Source of the DNA: JACTUA01 sp964551875
GTDB taxonomy: Archaea > Halobacteriota > Methanomicrobia > Methanomicrobiales > JACTUA01
Direction: 5' to 3'
NCBI GenBank assembly: GCA_964551875.1
Contig: CAZKEV010000074.1
Coordinates: forward strand, 1 to 6,653
Length of the DNA: 6,653 bases
A program made the translations under genes and the position numbers. This document shows positions 5,862-6,653 of the stretch, piece after piece. How positions within the stretch are numbered: position 1 is the first letter of the stretch; every line of letters starts with the position of its first letter. Below the pieces are notes generated by a model, which saw only the letters and a list, made by a program, of their open reading frames with translations, had not been told where the DNA came from and searched no databases.

Positions 5862-6050
5862 GATTCTCGTGAACTCGTACAATTTTACTATTGTTTCGGG
5901 TACGACCATGAGGATGGGATACGCTCATATAAAGAAAAACCATTTGAAGAAGTCCCGTTTCGTATCGTCATAGAGAAAATTGTGCGAAGTCCCGTGATCT
6001 TATCAGAACCTTTTTTTCAGGAACCGATCCAGTGGATAAAAAATGCCAAA
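5862..6050 (+). pseudogene. Possible gene remnant of unknown family
   Basis: After a TAG at 5859-5861 one plus-strand frame reads as plausible protein for about 63 codons: ELVQFYYCFGYDHEDGIRSY, then KEKPFEEVPFRIVIEKIVRS, then PVILSEPFFQEPIQWIKNAK. The mix of charged and aromatic residues and ordinary codons is unlike random AT-rich text. No start codon with a ribosome site is present, and an out-of-frame stretch just upstream (IILTQFCFIV) might be its continuation across a frameshift. The frame continues to 6254 only as antisense of the ferredoxin gene, so the authentic part must end near 6050. The right copy of the direct repeat encodes its QEPIQWIK portion. I do not recognise the family; chance is a real alternative. 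Confidence 0.3.
6020..6043. repeat. Right copy of the imperfect direct repeat (partner at 3975-3999)
   Basis: GGAACCGATCCAG (6020-6032) followed by TGGATAAAAAA matches the left copy apart from two transitions, one G/A difference and one A fewer in the run. It sits between the possible gene remnant and the terminator of the ferredoxin gene, at the point where composition returns to that of ordinary genes. Confidence 0.55.
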
Positions 6051-6067
6051 GGAGAGGAATGTCTCCT
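6038..6067 (-). terminator. Hairpin plus T-run after the ferredoxin subunit gene
   Basis: On the minus strand, 1 base after the ferredoxin TAA, AGGAGA and TCTCCT pair perfectly around a 6-base loop (6062-6067 with 6050-6055). Seven bases later comes a run of six T. The arrangement matches the end of an operon and marks the ferredoxin gene as the last of the hydrogenase cluster. Confidence 0.55.
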
Positions 6068-6068
6068 G

Positions 6069-6473
6069 TTACTCAACAATCTGGCTCTCCGCGTACCTGT
6101 CCTCGCATGCAAGCAGGAACTCCGGGGTCATAGAGAGACCCCCCTTGGGGCAAATATCAGTGCACTGGGAACAGAAGATGCACTGGGTGACATAGATGCG
6201 GATGCGCTTTGTTTCCGGGAGAAATTCGATGGCATTGGAAGGACAGATCTTTAAGCAGAGCTGGCAGCCGATGCAACCCTCGCGGTCGTAGGCAATTTTC
6301 CCCCGGTAATTCGGTGGCACCGGCACGGGGGGGTTGATAGCCACCTCACCTTTTGCAACCCTGGCAAGGAACTCTGTGACCGAGGCCGGGAGGTAGCGGG
6401 CCGGAAAGATGTTGGTAGCCGGTTTTTTGAAAAGCTGCGCAAGCAGTTCCGGCATCATGGGAAGGCGGATCAT
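6069..6473 (-). CDS. Two-[4Fe-4S] ferredoxin subunit of a membrane-bound energy-converting hydrogenase (MbhN/EchF/NuoI-like)
   Basis: A polyferredoxin subunit that should pass electrons between soluble ferredoxin and the [NiFe] catalytic module. The 134 residues are close to the length of archaeal MbhN. Two cluster motifs are complete: CIGCQLCLKICP (C67, C70, C73, C77) and CIFCSQCTDICP (C98, C101, C104, C108). The N-terminal 60 residues, including a proline-rich VAINPPVPVPPNYRGKIAYD lead-in, follow the NuoI-family pattern of docking to membrane subunits. The ATG at 6473 follows the upstream stop by 2 bp, with a GGGGTGGTG ribosome-site-like run inside the end of that gene, so the two are coupled. 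Position directly after an NuoH-like gene and before a terminator matches mbhM-mbhN order; in ech operons the NuoH-like and ferredoxin genes are not adjacent. The exact complex name remains inference. Confidence 0.9.
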   Translation of the reverse strand: MIRLPMMPELLAQLFKKPATNIFPARYLPASVTEFLARVAKGEVAINPPVPVPPNYRGKIAYDREGCIGCQLCLKICPSNAIEFLPETKRIRIYVTQCIFCSQCTDICPKGGLSMTPEFLLACEDRYAESQIVE

Positions 6474-6475
6474 GG

Positions 6476-6652
6476 TTACACCACCCCCAGCAAATGATCA
6501 GCCATAACCAGCAACAGGCCGGCAATGCCGATGAGGCTGAGATACATCCAGTACACCGAGACCACCTGGTTGATGCGGAACCGGGCCATGGAAACCCTGA
6601 TCAGGCTTACCGCTACAAAAGCTACCAGCACCACCAAGACGAGGTAGAACAG
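6476..6652 (-). CDS. C-terminal end of NuoH-like membrane subunit of the hydrogenase (MbhM/EchB-like), partial
   Basis: The frame enters from the right edge of the window and stops at TAA (6476-6478), giving 58 residues. It shows one membrane helix (YLVLVVLVAFVAVSLI), a polar link with the conserved-looking RVSMARFRINQVVSVYW, and a second helix (SLIGIAGLLLVMADHLL) ending in GVV. The ARFRINQ segment between the last two helices is typical of the C-terminus of NuoH/HycD/EchB/MbhM proteins, which anchor the catalytic arm to the membrane and take part in ion coupling. With so little of the protein visible, the family call rests on this segment and on the ferredoxin subunit gene that follows 2 bp later. 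Confidence 0.75.
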   Translation of the reverse strand: MFYLVLVVLVAFVAVSLIRVSMARFRINQVVSVYWMYLSLIGIAGLLLVMADHLLGVV

Positions 6653-6653
6653 C

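Noticed and set aside
3910..6068. Insertion sequence or integrated virus
   Set aside because: The composition and repeats invite it, but no transposase, integrase, terminal inverted repeat or tRNA attachment site is visible.
5434..6068. tRNA, other structured RNA or CRISPR array in the large gap
   Set aside because: I found no cloverleaf with a T-arm GTTCRA pattern, no regularly spaced repeats and no long stem.
5982..6254. A 90-codon plus-strand frame starting at GTG 5982 taken as a complete gene
   Set aside because: Its second half is antisense to the ferredoxin gene and there is no ribosome site at the GTG. Only the part before about 6050 might be a remnant, and it begins upstream of this GTG.

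Overview
The window looks like chromosomal DNA from a methanogenic euryarchaeon, most likely of the order Methanomicrobiales. Three things point there: a CofH gene for coenzyme F420 synthesis, the small subunit of the euryarchaeal DNA polymerase D, and subunits of a membrane-bound energy-converting [NiFe] hydrogenase beside a hydrogenase maturation protease. An archaeal TATA-box binding protein and a signal peptidase of archaeal type agree. The order-level placement comes from remembered family features, not from a search.

Positions 1-3909 are GC-rich, compact and intact. The last 22 codons of an unknown plus-strand gene converge on cofH (minus strand), with 2 bases between the stop codons. 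cofH overlaps the end of a signal peptidase gene by 4 bases (GTGA), so the two probably share a transcript. A divergent promoter region of about 135 bp separates the peptidase from the PolD small subunit gene (plus strand). An HycI-type hydrogenase maturation protease follows 29 bp after the PolD gene and ends at a strong hairpin.

Positions 3910-6068 are clearly more AT-rich and mostly eroded. On the minus strand lie the 5' part of a helix-turn-helix regulator gene and a wrecked internal fragment of an NuoL/MrpD/MbhH-type antiporter subunit, carrying one amber codon and two frameshifts. Next comes an intact but divergent TATA-box binding protein paralogue on the plus strand. About 630 bp without an intact gene follow, holding a T-rich terminator-like tract and one open frame that may be a gene remnant. 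A 13-bp exact repeat, extended imperfectly to about 24 bp, stands near both ends of this segment at 3975 and 6020.

Positions 6069-6652 return to ordinary composition and carry, on the minus strand, the end of an NuoH-like membrane subunit followed after 2 bp by a two-cluster ferredoxin subunit. This is the distal end of a hydrogenase operon in mbhM-mbhN order, closed by a hairpin and T-run. The protease at 3463 probably matures the large subunit of this or a related [NiFe] hydrogenase. The segment between them appears to be a rearrangement scar in which an extra TBP gene survives beside broken regulator and antiporter genes. I did not find a clearly new multi-gene system. The most unusual content is this TBP-bearing, repeat-flanked segment next to the hydrogenase genes.
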